A DNA stretch of 57,895 bases, taken from positions 1 through 57,895 of IMG/VR virus record IMGVR_UViG_3300043466_001189; one strand, written 5' to 3'. Position 1 is the first letter of the stretch, and every line of letters begins with the position of its first letter. The position numbers and the translations under genes are program-made. Below the pieces are notes generated by a model, which worked only from the letters and a program-made list of their open reading frames with translations, did no database searches and was not told the origin of the DNA. The DNA comes from a virus. Of the stretch, positions 28,642-37,995 are shown one piece after another.

Positions 28642-30024
28642 TTAAACCTTGATACCTTTGAATTTGTCTCTCTTGTCGTTCGTCTTGTTAGGCATTTGAA
28701 TTTGACCGCTGTCTGCAATATCATTTTGTGCAGAAGCTTCAGCATCATACAGTTTCATTTTAGGTCTATCTACACCAATGACAAATCTCTTGTTAGTTGT
28801 CGGATCATTGTATCGGTTCTTCAATTGCTTCACCATGATCTGACCTAAGTCTTCAAGTTGCTCAGTGCTGATCAACGCAAACATGAAATCGGCAGTCGCT
28901 GGCAGACCAAATGATTCCGATGTATCTTCAAGACCAACATCTGAATTTGAGTAGCCGCCTCTTGTAGTTTGTGTAGCAGATATAATTGGAACATCAAACT
29001 CGACTGCAAGACCTCTTAGTTCTTCTGCAATTGCTTTGATGAACGTATAAGAATTAACATTAGGTCCAGCTTTCATTCTAGCAGAGGAACAAATGTTAAG
29101 ATAGTCGATATAGATGATATCAGGTTCGAAGCTCTTCTTCAATCTCAGTTCATTTAGCAGAGTTCTGAAATGCTGAGACGAAGCAGATGCAGTAGGATAC
29201 TCTTTGATGATCAACTTACCATTGGTCTTGTTCTTGAGAGATGCAACCTTTCTCTCATACAAATCTTTTGGCATCTTCTCTAGATCGTCAACTGCTGTGT
29301 TAAGAAGATTTGCATCAATACGTTCTGCAATTCTTTCTTCTGCCATTTCCATTGTGATGTACAAAACATTCTTACCAATTGTTAGATTGGCAGCAGCAAA
29401 GTGACACATAGCAAGAGACTTACCGACACCAGTACCGGCAAGAATGATATTCAAAGTCTTCTTGGGCAAACCACCTTTGGTGATCTTGTTGAAGAACTCA
29501 AGATCAAACGGAATACGTTCTTCTACTCTATGATAGAAATCATATCGCTTTTCTACATCTTGGAAGAAATCATGACCGATATTTGGGTCAAATGAAACTG
29601 AGAGTGCTTCGGTCAATACATGAGGAATAGATCCTTTACCAAGTGTCTTGTTTTGTCCATTCATGATTTCAATGGATAACATCATTGCTTGATAGATTGC
29701 CTTCTCTTGACAGAACGTCTCTGTCTTATCAATCAGCCATTCTTCAGATGTCTCTTCTTTGGATTCGTCAAAGGAAGTTAAGGCACTCTTACATGCCTTA
29801 ACTTCTTCTTCGGTAATCTTAACTAGAGAATTGATTTCAATTTCTAGAGCATCAGCAGTAGGTCGTTTGTTATACTTCAGAATGAAGTCATTGATCTGTT
29901 CAAAAAGAACCTTGTCTTCATTCGAAAAGTACTCACTCTTGAGAAATGGTATTACTTTGCGGCAATAGTTTTCATTCCTCAACAAACTCTTCAATATCGT
30001 CTTTTCCAGACTTAGCTGCGACAT
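28642..30024 (-). CDS. 41: Replicative DNA helicase, T4 gp41-like
   Basis: 460 residues, DnaB superfamily. N-terminal helical domain (about 1-150), then a RecA-like motor with Walker A GTGVGKS (in ILAGTGVGKSLAMCHF), Walker B-like DIIYIDYLNICSS and the C-terminal ATQTTRGGYSNSD arginine/loop region. It unwinds the fork 5' to 3' and works with primase gp61. Overlaps the next gene by 53 nt. Confidence 0.95.
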   Translation of the reverse strand: MSQLSLEKTILKSLLRNENYCRKVIPFLKSEYFSNEDKVLFEQINDFILKYNKRPTADALEIEINSLVKITEEEVKACKSALTSFDESKEETSEEWLIDKTETFCQEKAIYQAMMLSIEIMNGQNKTLGKGSIPHVLTEALSVSFDPNIGHDFFQDVEKRYDFYHRVEERIPFDLEFFNKITKGGLPKKTLNIILAGTGVGKSLAMCHFAAANLTIGKNVLYITMEMAEERIAERIDANLLNTAVDDLEKMPKDLYERKVASLKNKTNGKLIIKEYPTASASSQHFRTLLNELRLKKSFEPDIIYIDYLNICSSARMKAGPNVNSYTFIKAIAEELRGLAVEFDVPIISATQTTRGGYSNSDVGLEDTSESFGLPATADFMFALISTEQLEDLGQIMVKQLKNRYNDPTTNKRFVIGVDRPKMKLYDAEASAQNDIADSGQIQMPNKTNDKRDKFKGIKV

Positions 30025-30295
30025 GCTCAGAAACCTCCAAAATCATATGGTTCAAAATCAATCCTGCAAACTCTTCAAACTTTTTGCTTCGTCTGAGATT
30101 AGTCTCTGTATGATTACCCATATCAAGTAGATCATATGAGAATTGCAGAACCGCACTATCGTTTTCCAGTTCCTTAACTGATACTTGTACGTATCGAAGT
30201 ATAACGCCATTCCAAGGCTCAATCAAGATTTCAATAGGGACTGTATCATAGTCCTTCATATCATCACGGAACTTATAGTCTTGACCAATAATCAT
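29972..30295 (-). CDS. Small acidic conserved protein between helicase and UvsX
   Basis: 107 residues ([20 protein letters not shown]...VEILIEPW). In T4-like phages this slot between uvsX and gene 41 holds small genes. Tight overlaps on both sides argue for co-expression. Function unknown. Confidence 0.7.
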   Translation of the reverse strand: MIIGQDYKFRDDMKDYDTVPIEILIEPWNGVILRYVQVSVKELENDSAVLQFSYDLLDMGNHTETNLRRSKKFEEFAGLILNHMILEVSEHVAAKSGKDDIEEFVEE

Positions 30296-31341
30296 TCGTC
30301 TTCTCCATCTGCAACATTAGACTTACCATACAAGAATTCATTCTTACATGCTTCATCAATTCGATCAAGAATGTCCTTCGTAAAATACTTCTCAGGATCA
30401 TTTAGAATAGCAGATTCAAATGCTTTTGTTCCATCTGGCAATTCATATCGTGTAGATACCTTCTTGATGATGTCAAACTTCTCAGCAAGATCAAGAAGAC
30501 CATAATATGGATCAAGACCATCTGTATAGTCGAGTAGTGTCTCTACTTTCTTATTTTCAATAGTCAGTCGAGCCTTCTTTAGATTTGCGGTGATGATTGC
30601 ACCAGTGATCTGATTATCCTTGTCCTTGTCTTTCTTCTTGGACAAGAACAGAATAGTAGATGCAGCATACTCAAGACCAGAACCACCACCCATCTTCTTT
30701 GTCGGCACATATGAACCAACAACATCGTAAACGTGATTGGTCACAATGAGAGGCACCTTAGCCTTACCAAGCTTCAAAGTGAGAACACGGAATGCACCAC
30801 GCACCAACTGAGCACGGGTCATGTCTCGTGTGTCTTTACCATCTGCAATGTCTTGCATTTCTTTATCGGTTGAAAGATTACCAAGTGAGTCGAGAACAAA
30901 CATCATTGGTGGACGATCTTTGCTTGTCTTGTCTTCAATGTACTTGTCGAGGATCTTTACTGCTTGGGTTCTGAACTCTTGGATAGTTGCGACTGGCACA
31001 ACTGCAACTCGCTTTGTGTCAATGCCTCTATCTGTAAGCATTTGCTTAGATATAGCAGATTCGGATTCAAAGTAGAAGACGAATCCTGTTTCGTTTTCTC
31101 TGAGGAACTGTCTGACAATGTTGATTGCGTAAAAGGTCTTTCCTGTAGACGGTTCACCAGCGAGTGCTGTGACTTTGTTAGCAGGTAAACCCCCATAGAT
31201 GCTACCAGATAGCAGAGCGTTAAGACTATAGCTGCCAGTGCCAATAAAACCAGTAACATCACCAGCTTCGACTCCTTCATCCGCGATGCCAGCGTATTCA
31301 TTATCAATCTCCTTGAGTAAGGATGTAAACATATTTGACAT
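30292..31341 (-). CDS. uvsX: UvsX, RecA-like recombinase
   Basis: 349 residues. Walker A in [17 protein letters not shown], Walker B-like [19 protein letters not shown] and the L2-region [20 protein letters not shown]. Promotes strand exchange for recombination-dependent replication. A GTCACG/CGTGAC hairpin lies in the leader. The size equals T4 UvsX plus or minus a few tens of residues. Confidence 0.93.
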   Translation of the reverse strand: MSNMFTSLLKEIDNEYAGIADEGVEAGDVTGFIGTGSYSLNALLSGSIYGGLPANKVTALAGEPSTGKTFYAINIVRQFLRENETGFVFYFESESAISKQMLTDRGIDTKRVAVVPVATIQEFRTQAVKILDKYIEDKTSKDRPPMMFVLDSLGNLSTDKEMQDIADGKDTRDMTRAQLVRGAFRVLTLKLGKAKVPLIVTNHVYDVVGSYVPTKKMGGGSGLEYAASTILFLSKKKDKDKDNQITGAIITANLKKARLTIENKKVETLLDYTDGLDPYYGLLDLAEKFDIIKKVSTRYELPDGTKAFESAILNDPEKYFTKDILDRIDEACKNEFLYGKSNVADGEDE

Positions 31342-31366
31342 ATTGATTCTCCAATATTATGTTGAT

Positions 31367-31384
31367 GTCACGATTCTCCGTGAC
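31367..31384 (-). promoter_or_regulatory. Leader hairpin upstream of uvsX
   Basis: GTCACG-GAGAAT-CGTGAC, about 25 nt before the ATG. Its loop repeats the GAGAAT of the real SD region (GGAGAATC), a possible decoy or binding site. Confidence 0.4.
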
Positions 31385-31391
31385 GAGGTAT

Positions 31392-31850
31392 TTAGCAGCG
31401 AACGATATCGTCTTCGCTGCATATCTCACCCATCTGAACTTCAATCGCAATGAGTGTTTCATTCAGGTGAGTATTAGCAATCTTATGAAGAGAAAGCTTT
31501 GGCACATGAAATGATTCACCCTTCTTCACAGTAAAGATGCTACCATCAACAATGACTTTACCTTCACCCTGCACAATTGTCCAGTGTTCTGAGCGATGCT
31601 TATGATACTGAAGTGAGATTGCTTGATCAGGTAAAATCTCAAGACGCTTGACCTTGTATCCCTGATCAACATCAAGTACCTGCCACTCACCCCACGGGCG
31701 TTTTACTGATTCAACATAAGGCATTTTGCGTTCTGCTGCAATCTTTTCCATTATTTTATCAAAGTCTTTGTCTTTATATTCTCTACATCCTGGATCACAC
31801 TCTTTGTATAATCCACATGGGCATCCACCACCGTGATCATATTTTGCCAT
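31392..31850 (-). CDS. Cupin (mannose-6-phosphate isomerase type II-like) fused to a Cys-rich N-terminus
   Basis: 152 residues from ATG 31850 (TAATG overlap with the methylase). Residues 1-25 hold a metal-binding-like GGGCPCGLYKECDPGCREY. The cupin core shows RPWGEWQVLD, YKVKRLEILPDQAISLQYHKH (His ligands) and EHWTIVQGEGKVIVDG, as in the C-terminal domain of ManC. Possible GDP-mannose/mannose-phosphate role with the phosphomannomutase at 36678. The fusion is unusual. Confidence 0.85.
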   Translation of the reverse strand: MAKYDHGGGCPCGLYKECDPGCREYKDKDFDKIMEKIAAERKMPYVESVKRPWGEWQVLDVDQGYKVKRLEILPDQAISLQYHKHRSEHWTIVQGEGKVIVDGSIFTVKKGESFHVPKLSLHKIANTHLNETLIAIEVQMGEICSEDDIVRC

Positions 31851-32389
31851 TATATCCACCTCAATTTAGGTTCACCTTTATATTCATTATTGAAAACAAA
31901 CCATGCGAAGGCAAGCATCCCACCACCTCCATTAAATCCGACACGATTACCGAATACATACACATATTCTAAAACATTCAAAGAGAAAAGTCTATCTCGT
32001 CTTTCTTTGCCTTCAAGAAAACTTAGCTTGTTGAACATAGCAACTTTCTTCTCAGCCAAGTTTAAAGCATGAAGGGTGAACTTGGTTCCGATCTTGAAAG
32101 GGGGATTGGTAATGATGTTGTCAGTTTTTCTATGACTATACATAAAATCAAAGTGTGCATCACCATATCCTCGGTCAATCAGATCCGTTGCGTATATATG
32201 ATTGTATCCGTAACGCTGCAATCTCTTACAGATGGCACCATCACCACATGCTGGTTCCCAAATCTCACCAGAAAACTTTTCGCGGTCCAGAAGGGCATCA
32301 ATAGCCCAATCTGGAGTCGCGTAGAAGTCATCTTTCTTCCGGTTAGGATTGCCTGAACCAGCAAGTCTTGTAAATTGTTCCAAACTCAT
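31850..32389 (-). CDS. DNA N6-adenine methyltransferase-like protein
   Basis: 179 residues. Motif I IWEPACGDGAICKRL, catalytic NPPF (IITNPPFKIG) and FYATPDWAIDALL fit phage adenine methylases. Transfers methyl from SAM to adenine N6, probably guarding phage DNA against restriction. The ATG overlaps the polymerase stop (ATGA). Confidence 0.85.
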   Translation of the reverse strand: MSLEQFTRLAGSGNPNRKKDDFYATPDWAIDALLDREKFSGEIWEPACGDGAICKRLQRYGYNHIYATDLIDRGYGDAHFDFMYSHRKTDNIITNPPFKIGTKFTLHALNLAEKKVAMFNKLSFLEGKERRDRLFSLNVLEYVYVFGNRVGFNGGGGMLAFAWFVFNNEYKGEPKLRWI

Positions 32390-34950
32390 GAGAAGAAATC
32401 TTCAAGTGAACTGACATGTTCTGTTTTCCAATTGATACTGTCGAGAATGATTTTGAGAGGTTCAAGAAATGATTTCTCAAATTGTAAATCATAGTCTACA
32501 TACTTCTCTATATCAAGCTCTTTTGGCACAATCGTAGGAAACGAAATGACATTAGACTGAATTGTGTTTGGTTCTTTAAGATAAAGAAACTTGATCTTTT
32601 CACCTTCCATGATCATCGGATAATTCTTGTCTAGTTTCTTGCGCTTGATCAGATCATTATACATCAATGAACCACGAACGTGAATAGGTGTGCCTTTACC
32701 AAAGATAGATTTAGCATCAGCGAACTTACCAAGTCCATTCACACCACGAGGAAATGCAATATCAGATATTGACTGTCGTCTAAACTCTTGTCGATAAGTT
32801 TCAATCATATCAATCATATCATCTTCGGACTTGTTCAGTACAATATCAATAGCTTCCCACATGATCTTGCGGCAGTATGCTGGCGTTGAAGACTTGATCA
32901 TCTCAAGACCCATCACCTTTACCTTAGGCTTTGCATACTCAACACCTTCGTTGTTATAGACATTCATGATGTAACGCTTCTTGGCTGTCCAGATACCTTT
33001 GTCAGCAAGAGCTTCACGCTTCATTTGCATCTTTTGTTCGTAGGCATTAACATACTCAGCAAGCTCAGAGTAAGCTTTGTCAATAAACGGTTGAATGCGA
33101 TCTTCACATACCTTGTCCATGAACTTGATGATTTTCTTTGTGTCAGCAGTTGGGTTCTGCTCAACAATAGTCTTGCTGACCAATTTATCAAGTGACAGAT
33201 AAATGCTATCCGTATCTGATGCAATAACATAATCTTCTTTCTCCGTCTTGAGTAGCTTGTTCATATACTCATTTAGCTTATTCTCAATCCAGCGAATAGA
33301 CAACTGACCTGCTGTAGTAATAGCAGACGCTTGTCTCACATCAAAGAAACGAAAGAACTCATTACCTAAAGCACCATAAGCTGAGTTCAGAGAGACCTTC
33401 TTCGCAAGTTGTAGATTATTATACCTTGCAATGCGTTTCTCAATGTCATATCGTTTTGTGGAGTCGGTTTCTTTTTCAAGTTCTTTCTTAGCTTCGATAG
33501 CTTTCTTTTTATATGCGCTACGGTCATTGTACATTGTTTCCATAAGCTCAGGTAAAAAACCATGTCGTTCTTTTGTGAAAAACTGACCATTCGGAGTCAG
33601 TGTTACATTAGCAGTCTTAAGCACACTAGTTTCAATCTTCTGCTCAAGAAGATTATCAACGTTTACTGTGTTTCGAGTGATAAACTCTCTTAGTGTTCCA
33701 TCATAATGCACCGGCTCAATGATGGTGTCAGGGCTAATGTTCCACTGCATAATGAGATGAGGGTACAGAGAATTGAGATCGAAGCTTGCGACCCACTTAT
33801 GCATACCAATGAGAGGGTTTTTAACAAATGCACCTTCATACATACTGTCTTTCTGATGTGTGGTGTTCTGAGGAATAACGATCTTCTTCTTTCGAAGATG
33901 ATTGAAGATGATGATATCCCACATGCGAACCTGAGTGAACGCATCTTCATAATTTGTTTTGGAGTCATATGCCAAGGTCAAAACAAGTTCAATCAGCTTC
34001 AACTTGTCATCAAGCTTATCGATGAGTTCAACGTCACGAATGTTATACTCAATGAATAGCTGAAAATTGTCACGATATAGTGAGTGAAGATTACCATACT
34101 CTTCATATGAAAGCTTACGTTCACCCAATTCTACATTAGCAATCGCATCAAGTTTATATGACTCTTGCGACTTACCATTAGGAGCATAACGCTGATACAG
34201 ATCAATATAGTCAAGAGATGCTATACCCAAAATAGAGTATGTCTTAAATTGACGACCTGGACCAAAGTTAACTTGTCTCTCGTTGATAACACCCCAAGGA
34301 GAAAGTCTCTTTGCAGTTGCTTCACCACACAGTTTCGTAATACGGTTTACAAGATATGGAATATCGAAGAACTTGATATTCCAACCAGTGATGATATCGG
34401 GATAATTCTTGTTATTAGACCAAACATCTAGAAACTTATAGATCAGATCAAATTCATCTCTACACTTCACATATGTAACGTCTTCGCGGTTGTTGATGAA
34501 ATCACCGCAACCGAAAACGTGAAAGCCAAGTTTTGTCTTGATGGTAATAGCAGTGATTGGTTCATTAGCAACATCAGGTTCTGGAAAGCCGTTCTCACTG
34601 CCCACCTCAATATCGATGTTTGCTACGTTTATATCTGCAATGTCCCAATCGATATGTTCATCAAAGTTATCAGCAATGAACGAATATTCATAACGCTGAT
34701 TACCGAAGATTTTAAAACCTTCTACACCCTCATATTGCTTGATGAAATCACGACAGTCACGAATGTTACCTGGCTTGATTTCAGAAACAAATTCACCATG
34801 AATAGTGTGAAACCCTGTATGGGTTTTTGAAGACACATACAGGGTTGGGTTATAATCGATTTTCTTTGTTATACGAAATCCGTTTTCGATGCCACGATAC
34901 AGGATACGTGAGCCGTATACCTGCACATTAGTATAGAATGAATTTGTCAT
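32386..34950 (-). CDS. 43: DNA polymerase, family B, T4 gp43-like
   Basis: 854 residues. 3'-5' exonuclease domain near the N-terminus (NIDIEVGSENGFPEP, IITGWNIKFFDIPYLV). Polymerase motifs include SFDLNSLYPHLIMQWN (motif A), KKVSLNSAYGALGNEFF (motif B) and VIASDTDSIYLS (motif C). The C-terminus ends LEDFF, a typical sliding-clamp-binding tail. Part of the T4-type replisome. Confidence 0.96.
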   Translation of the reverse strand: MTNSFYTNVQVYGSRILYRGIENGFRITKKIDYNPTLYVSSKTHTGFHTIHGEFVSEIKPGNIRDCRDFIKQYEGVEGFKIFGNQRYEYSFIADNFDEHIDWDIADINVANIDIEVGSENGFPEPDVANEPITAITIKTKLGFHVFGCGDFINNREDVTYVKCRDEFDLIYKFLDVWSNNKNYPDIITGWNIKFFDIPYLVNRITKLCGEATAKRLSPWGVINERQVNFGPGRQFKTYSILGIASLDYIDLYQRYAPNGKSQESYKLDAIANVELGERKLSYEEYGNLHSLYRDNFQLFIEYNIRDVELIDKLDDKLKLIELVLTLAYDSKTNYEDAFTQVRMWDIIIFNHLRKKKIVIPQNTTHQKDSMYEGAFVKNPLIGMHKWVASFDLNSLYPHLIMQWNISPDTIIEPVHYDGTLREFITRNTVNVDNLLEQKIETSVLKTANVTLTPNGQFFTKERHGFLPELMETMYNDRSAYKKKAIEAKKELEKETDSTKRYDIEKRIARYNNLQLAKKVSLNSAYGALGNEFFRFFDVRQASAITTAGQLSIRWIENKLNEYMNKLLKTEKEDYVIASDTDSIYLSLDKLVSKTIVEQNPTADTKKIIKFMDKVCEDRIQPFIDKAYSELAEYVNAYEQKMQMKREALADKGIWTAKKRYIMNVYNNEGVEYAKPKVKVMGLEMIKSSTPAYCRKIMWEAIDIVLNKSEDDMIDMIETYRQEFRRQSISDIAFPRGVNGLGKFADAKSIFGKGTPIHVRGSLMYNDLIKRKKLDKNYPMIMEGEKIKFLYLKEPNTIQSNVISFPTIVPKELDIEKYVDYDLQFEKSFLEPLKIILDSINWKTEHVSSLEDFFS

Positions 34951-35267
34951 TATGCTCCAGGAAGAATGAGTTTACTCGAAGGTGCAATGATGCCACCAAA
35001 AATAGAATTGTACTGATTAAGGAAATCAGATACAGGGTTCATTATACAGAGAACATGTACCCTGTCAATCGTGAAGTCTTTATCTTCAGAGAATTCTGCC
35101 CATGGTGCAATACCAACATTTGGTGTGTTTGGATCGACCTTAGATGTGCCAAGTACCACAATGCGGACAGGATTCTTCATCACCAAATTGTCTCTGTCAA
35201 AGTGAAGAACTTCTGCCAGAATTTCATCACGATTAGTTAGCTTAATAAGTTTTACATTGCCTGCCAT
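34950..35267 (-). CDS. Sm-like (LSm) phage protein
   Basis: 105 residues. MAGNVKLIKLTNRDEILAEV...NLVMKNPVRIVVLG and the C-terminal LNQYNSIFGGIIAPS match a conserved T4-like phage protein with an Sm-like beta-barrel. It may bind RNA. TAATG junctions on both sides link it to gp43. Confidence 0.75.
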   Translation of the reverse strand: MAGNVKLIKLTNRDEILAEVLHFDRDNLVMKNPVRIVVLGTSKVDPNTPNVGIAPWAEFSEDKDFTIDRVHVLCIMNPVSDFLNQYNSIFGGIIAPSSKLILPGA

Positions 35268-35449
35268 TATTCAATTTCTCCTACGTAATCAAAAACACCA
35301 ACTGTTGTCCACTTCTCTGGGGTATATGTCATTCTAGATCCACTTTCGGTCTTATAGACATACTTGTTGTCATAATCCATAATTTTAGCAAGCTTCTCCC
35401 ACTTGCCGTCATACTCACGTTGCTTCCATTGTGTTTCGAGAATATTCAT
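35267..35449 (-). CDS. Small hypothetical protein (60 aa)
   Basis: 60 residues, Trp/Tyr-rich, basic then acidic (WKQREYDGKWEKLAKIMDYD). Its stop overlaps the next ATG. Not recognised. Confidence 0.6.
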   Translation of the reverse strand: MNILETQWKQREYDGKWEKLAKIMDYDNKYVYKTESGSRMTYTPEKWTTVGVFDYVGEIE

Positions 35450-35458
35450 AGTATCTCC

Positions 35459-35659
35459 TTAATTGAACTTAGTTCCACTCATCTTTTCTTCGGTAGTCAC
35501 ATACACCATACGTTCTTCATCATTAGTATAGTATACTGGGTTCATACCTGCTTGTCTATAGTCATCGCCCCATTTCAGTGCTGTGTGAAAGTTGCTATCG
35601 GGACCCATAATCTCTGCGGCTTGTTTTAGAATTTCTTCGGAAATAGTCTTGTATGTCAT
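35459..35659 (-). CDS. Small hypothetical protein (66 aa)
   Basis: 66 residues (MTYKTISEEILKQAAEIMGP...). Helix followed by short strands. Operon-like spacing; function unknown. Confidence 0.6.
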   Translation of the reverse strand: MTYKTISEEILKQAAEIMGPDSNFHTALKWGDDYRQAGMNPVYYTNDEERMVYVTTEEKMSGTKFN

Positions 35660-35680
35660 AGTTCTATTCCTTCTAGAGAG

Positions 35681-35941
35681 TTACCAAACTCCGTCTTCAA
35701 TTAGGCCTGCTCTGCCTTCATTGATAAGATTATTTATACAGTTATCGCAGATGTTACCTGTATCATAAAATGGTCCGCGCTTAAGAGCGTACCGTTGCAT
35801 ATCGTATCGTGAACCGTAATGAGCAAGAATGTAGTGTGTGCCACTATGCAGATAGAGAGTTGCAGCACAACCATTTGCTTGCTCTGTTTCATCAAGATAT
35901 GGCATAGCTTTATACTCAGTATTGCATGTGTTACACTTCAT
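35681..35941 (-). CDS. Zinc-ribbon-like small protein
   Basis: 86 residues from ATG 35941. MKCNTCNTEYKAMP and NICDNCINN give two CxxC pairs, a probable zinc site. Start 35953 (GTG) is less likely. Function unknown. Confidence 0.65.
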   Translation of the reverse strand: MKCNTCNTEYKAMPYLDETEQANGCAATLYLHSGTHYILAHYGSRYDMQRYALKRGPFYDTGNICDNCINNLINEGRAGLIEDGVW

Positions 35942-35943
35942 AA

Positions 35944-36681
35944 TCAGTCCCACAGATTCTGATAGTATTTACCGAAGAGAATAAATCCGTTCTGCTTGCG
36001 CTTATGATAAGCATCAAACTTTTCTTTGTTGAACTTGCCGCGTTCACGCTCACGCTTTTCAGACCAACATAATTCTTCTTTTTCAACCACAGTGCCATCA
36101 GCTTTCAAAACACTGTAAGTACGAGGTTCAATCGCTTCATCAGGAGCATAAGGATCATAGAAATTCTTATCGCTTTCATACTCATCAAGCTCCTGCTCAA
36201 AGCTCCAAATCATCTGGTCAATAACCCAAAGCCACTGAGATTGAAACTTTTTGTCCACCGCTTCAAGTTCTTCTTCAGTGGCATTCAAACTATGATCAAA
36301 ACAACCATAATCAAAGACTGCTTTCTCTCTTTCAGAGAAACGAAGATGTTCAGGCAAATCTTCTTTATCTACAAAAGGACTGCCATGCTTGGTATCCCTA
36401 AGCTGCTTCAACATAGGAAGAGTGATATGTGCCAGCGTGTGATCCATTGACCAAGTGTCATAGTTATCAATGCGAACATTGATCTTACGCTTACGATTAC
36501 TGACAAGCTTGTTGATTGTTGCATCTAAAACAGTCTGACACCAGCTTTCAAGCTTTTCAAGAAACTTGTCAAAACGAGTGGTGCTTTCTTCCCACTCATA
36601 TCCATATTTCTTGTTCATATGCTTGTAATGGAAATCAGCAACGTAACGATTGCCTACATGTGGTCCAATATACACTTTCAT
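35944..36681 (-). CDS. Conserved hypothetical phage protein (245 aa)
   Basis: 245 residues from ATG 36681, which overlaps the upstream TGA (ATGA). MKVYIGPHVGNRYVADFHYKHMNKKYG and an all-helical body. I recognise the MKVYIGPY-type N-terminus from large phages, function unknown. Confidence 0.75.
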   Translation of the reverse strand: MKVYIGPHVGNRYVADFHYKHMNKKYGYEWEESTTRFDKFLEKLESWCQTVLDATINKLVSNRKRKINVRIDNYDTWSMDHTLAHITLPMLKQLRDTKHGSPFVDKEDLPEHLRFSEREKAVFDYGCFDHSLNATEEELEAVDKKFQSQWLWVIDQMIWSFEQELDEYESDKNFYDPYAPDEAIEPRTYSVLKADGTVVEKEELCWSEKRERERGKFNKEKFDAYHKRKQNGFILFGKYYQNLWD

Positions 36682-37361
36682 TGTTCTACAATGTCCTTTA
36701 AAATTTGATATGTGTCTTGCCAGTCTCTTACCCAATGCGCGTGATCAGCTAATAGATAGATTGTATGATCGTTGCCACCCACTTCACACTTATCACCAAA
36801 GAACGTGAAGGGATATACATACTTTGCAATCTGAGACTTATCTTTGCCCTTCAAAAAGATATCAATACCAGTCTCACCACCAACTACACAATCGAGTCGT
36901 GGGAACATACTGTTCAGTCTCTGACATATAATTTTACGTTCGTTTGTAGCATTGTCCCATTCTATGTACTGATGTCTCTGCACTTTGTTTGCATTACGTC
37001 CTACTATAGAAAAGTTGACAGTGCCAATACGTTCTTCAATATGATTACCAGTACGAACAGAGAAGCCTGAAATCATTGCTTCATTTTCAAGTGCTTCTCT
37101 TTCTTGTTCAGTAAGCTTAAAGTGATACTGTTGAATTATCAGTCCTCTCTTGACCAAGAGATTACCAGAGCAATTGAAGATTCCTTCTACTGCATAGCAG
37201 ATATCAGAACCCAATTGCTCTTCGGTTTTCTTGTAGTCTGAACCAGTAACAATGTAGACGGGATGTGTCCTACAGAAGTTTAGAAAGAATGATTCAAACT
37301 CAGAGTCGATCAGACCTCTAGACGGAGTAAGAGTCCCGTCTACATCAAAAACGTAGTTCAT
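36678..37361 (-). CDS. Phosphomannomutase, eukaryotic-type (HAD family)
   Basis: 227 residues. HAD motif I FDVDGTLTPSR, substrate motifs NFSIVGRNA and GGETGIDIFLKGKDKSQI, and FFGDKCEVGGNDHTI (HAD motif IV). This is the alpha-PMM type, which interconverts mannose-6-P and mannose-1-P. It feeds GDP-mannose for the adjacent glycan cluster. No nucleotidyltransferase is seen in the window. Confidence 0.88.
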   Translation of the reverse strand: MNYVFDVDGTLTPSRGLIDSEFESFFLNFCRTHPVYIVTGSDYKKTEEQLGSDICYAVEGIFNCSGNLLVKRGLIIQQYHFKLTEQEREALENEAMISGFSVRTGNHIEERIGTVNFSIVGRNANKVQRHQYIEWDNATNERKIICQRLNSMFPRLDCVVGGETGIDIFLKGKDKSQIAKYVYPFTFFGDKCEVGGNDHTIYLLADHAHWVRDWQDTYQILKDIVEQ

Positions 37362-37597
37362 GAATTGCTACCAGACTTTCCTGTTGCAGTTCTGATTTGC
37401 TCAGGAGTGATTACCATACAAGTATAATATGTGCGGCCTGAGTTTGTGCCAACTTCAATCTGCTTTTGGTCTACGAGTTCACGACCAGCAGCATTGCATT
37501 CTTGCTCATTGTTGTATAAGGGAGAGTTAGGATAATGAACATCAGTGTAAACATCACCATTGTTCATTACAACATTCAAAACGATAAACCAAATCAT
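37358..37597 (-). CDS. Small protein with N-terminal hydrophobic segment
   Basis: 79 residues. MIWFIVLNVVM is followed by polar residues with NEQECNAAGRELVDQKQ and YYTCMVITPE, resembling short phage envelope proteins. Could be exported. Overlaps the PMM start (ATGA). Confidence 0.65.
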   Translation of the reverse strand: MIWFIVLNVVMNNGDVYTDVHYPNSPLYNNEQECNAAGRELVDQKQIEVGTNSGRTYYTCMVITPEQIRTATGKSGSNS

Positions 37598-37619
37598 GTC
37601 TATGCCTCATTATTTAAAT

Positions 37620-37693
37620 TGGAGCGAGGTGCGGGACTCGAACCCGCTTCTACAGCTTGGAAGGCTGGGGCACAACCCATATACCAACCCCGC
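37620..37693 (-). tRNA. tRNA-Gly(TCC)
   Basis: 74 nt. Acceptor GCGGGGT/ACCTCGC, anticodon arm CAGC-CTTCCAA-GCTG and encoded CCA. It lies outside the main array. Confidence 0.94.
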
Positions 37694-37702
37694 GATTGAT
37701 AG

Positions 37703-37710
37703 TATTTAGT
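37703..37710 (-). promoter_or_regulatory. Late-promoter-like ACTAAATA before tRNA-Gly(TCC)
   Basis: ACTAAATA on the minus strand, 10 nt before the tRNA 5' end. Confidence 0.45.
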
Positions 37711-37936
37711 TAGCTAGATTAGCAATTCCACGAAGCCACTTATATTCTCTTTCCACAAGAATAAGTGCTTCCTTTTTATTTCCACGATTCCAATAGTATT
37801 CAGCTTCAATGAGGTCAGGCTCTTGTTCTACATTGTAGCCGCGAGACTTGACTTCTTCGATTAGTTCGGAATCTGTCCATTCAGAAAGATCAACATCAAT
37901 CTCAACGTGTTCCGTAAAATACTTGGTGCTAGCCAT
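37706..37936 (-). CDS. Hypothetical acidic protein (76 aa)
   Basis: 76 residues. KYFTEHVEIDVDLSEWTDSEL and VKSRGYNVEQE resemble a short conserved phage protein. Function unknown. It has a sigma70-like promoter upstream (37967-37995). Confidence 0.65.
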   Translation of the reverse strand: MASTKYFTEHVEIDVDLSEWTDSELIEEVKSRGYNVEQEPDLIEAEYYWNRGNKKEALILVEREYKWLRGIANLAN

Positions 37937-37966
37937 AACTTCCTCTATGTGTGTTTGAGTTATAAC

Positions 37967-37995
37967 AATATACTATAGGAATCAGATCAAGTCAA
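37967..37995 (-). promoter_or_regulatory. Sigma70-type promoter
   Basis: TTGACT-17-TATATT on the minus strand, 31 nt upstream of the ATG at 37936 and overlapping the end of the DUF1289 gene. Confidence 0.65.
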
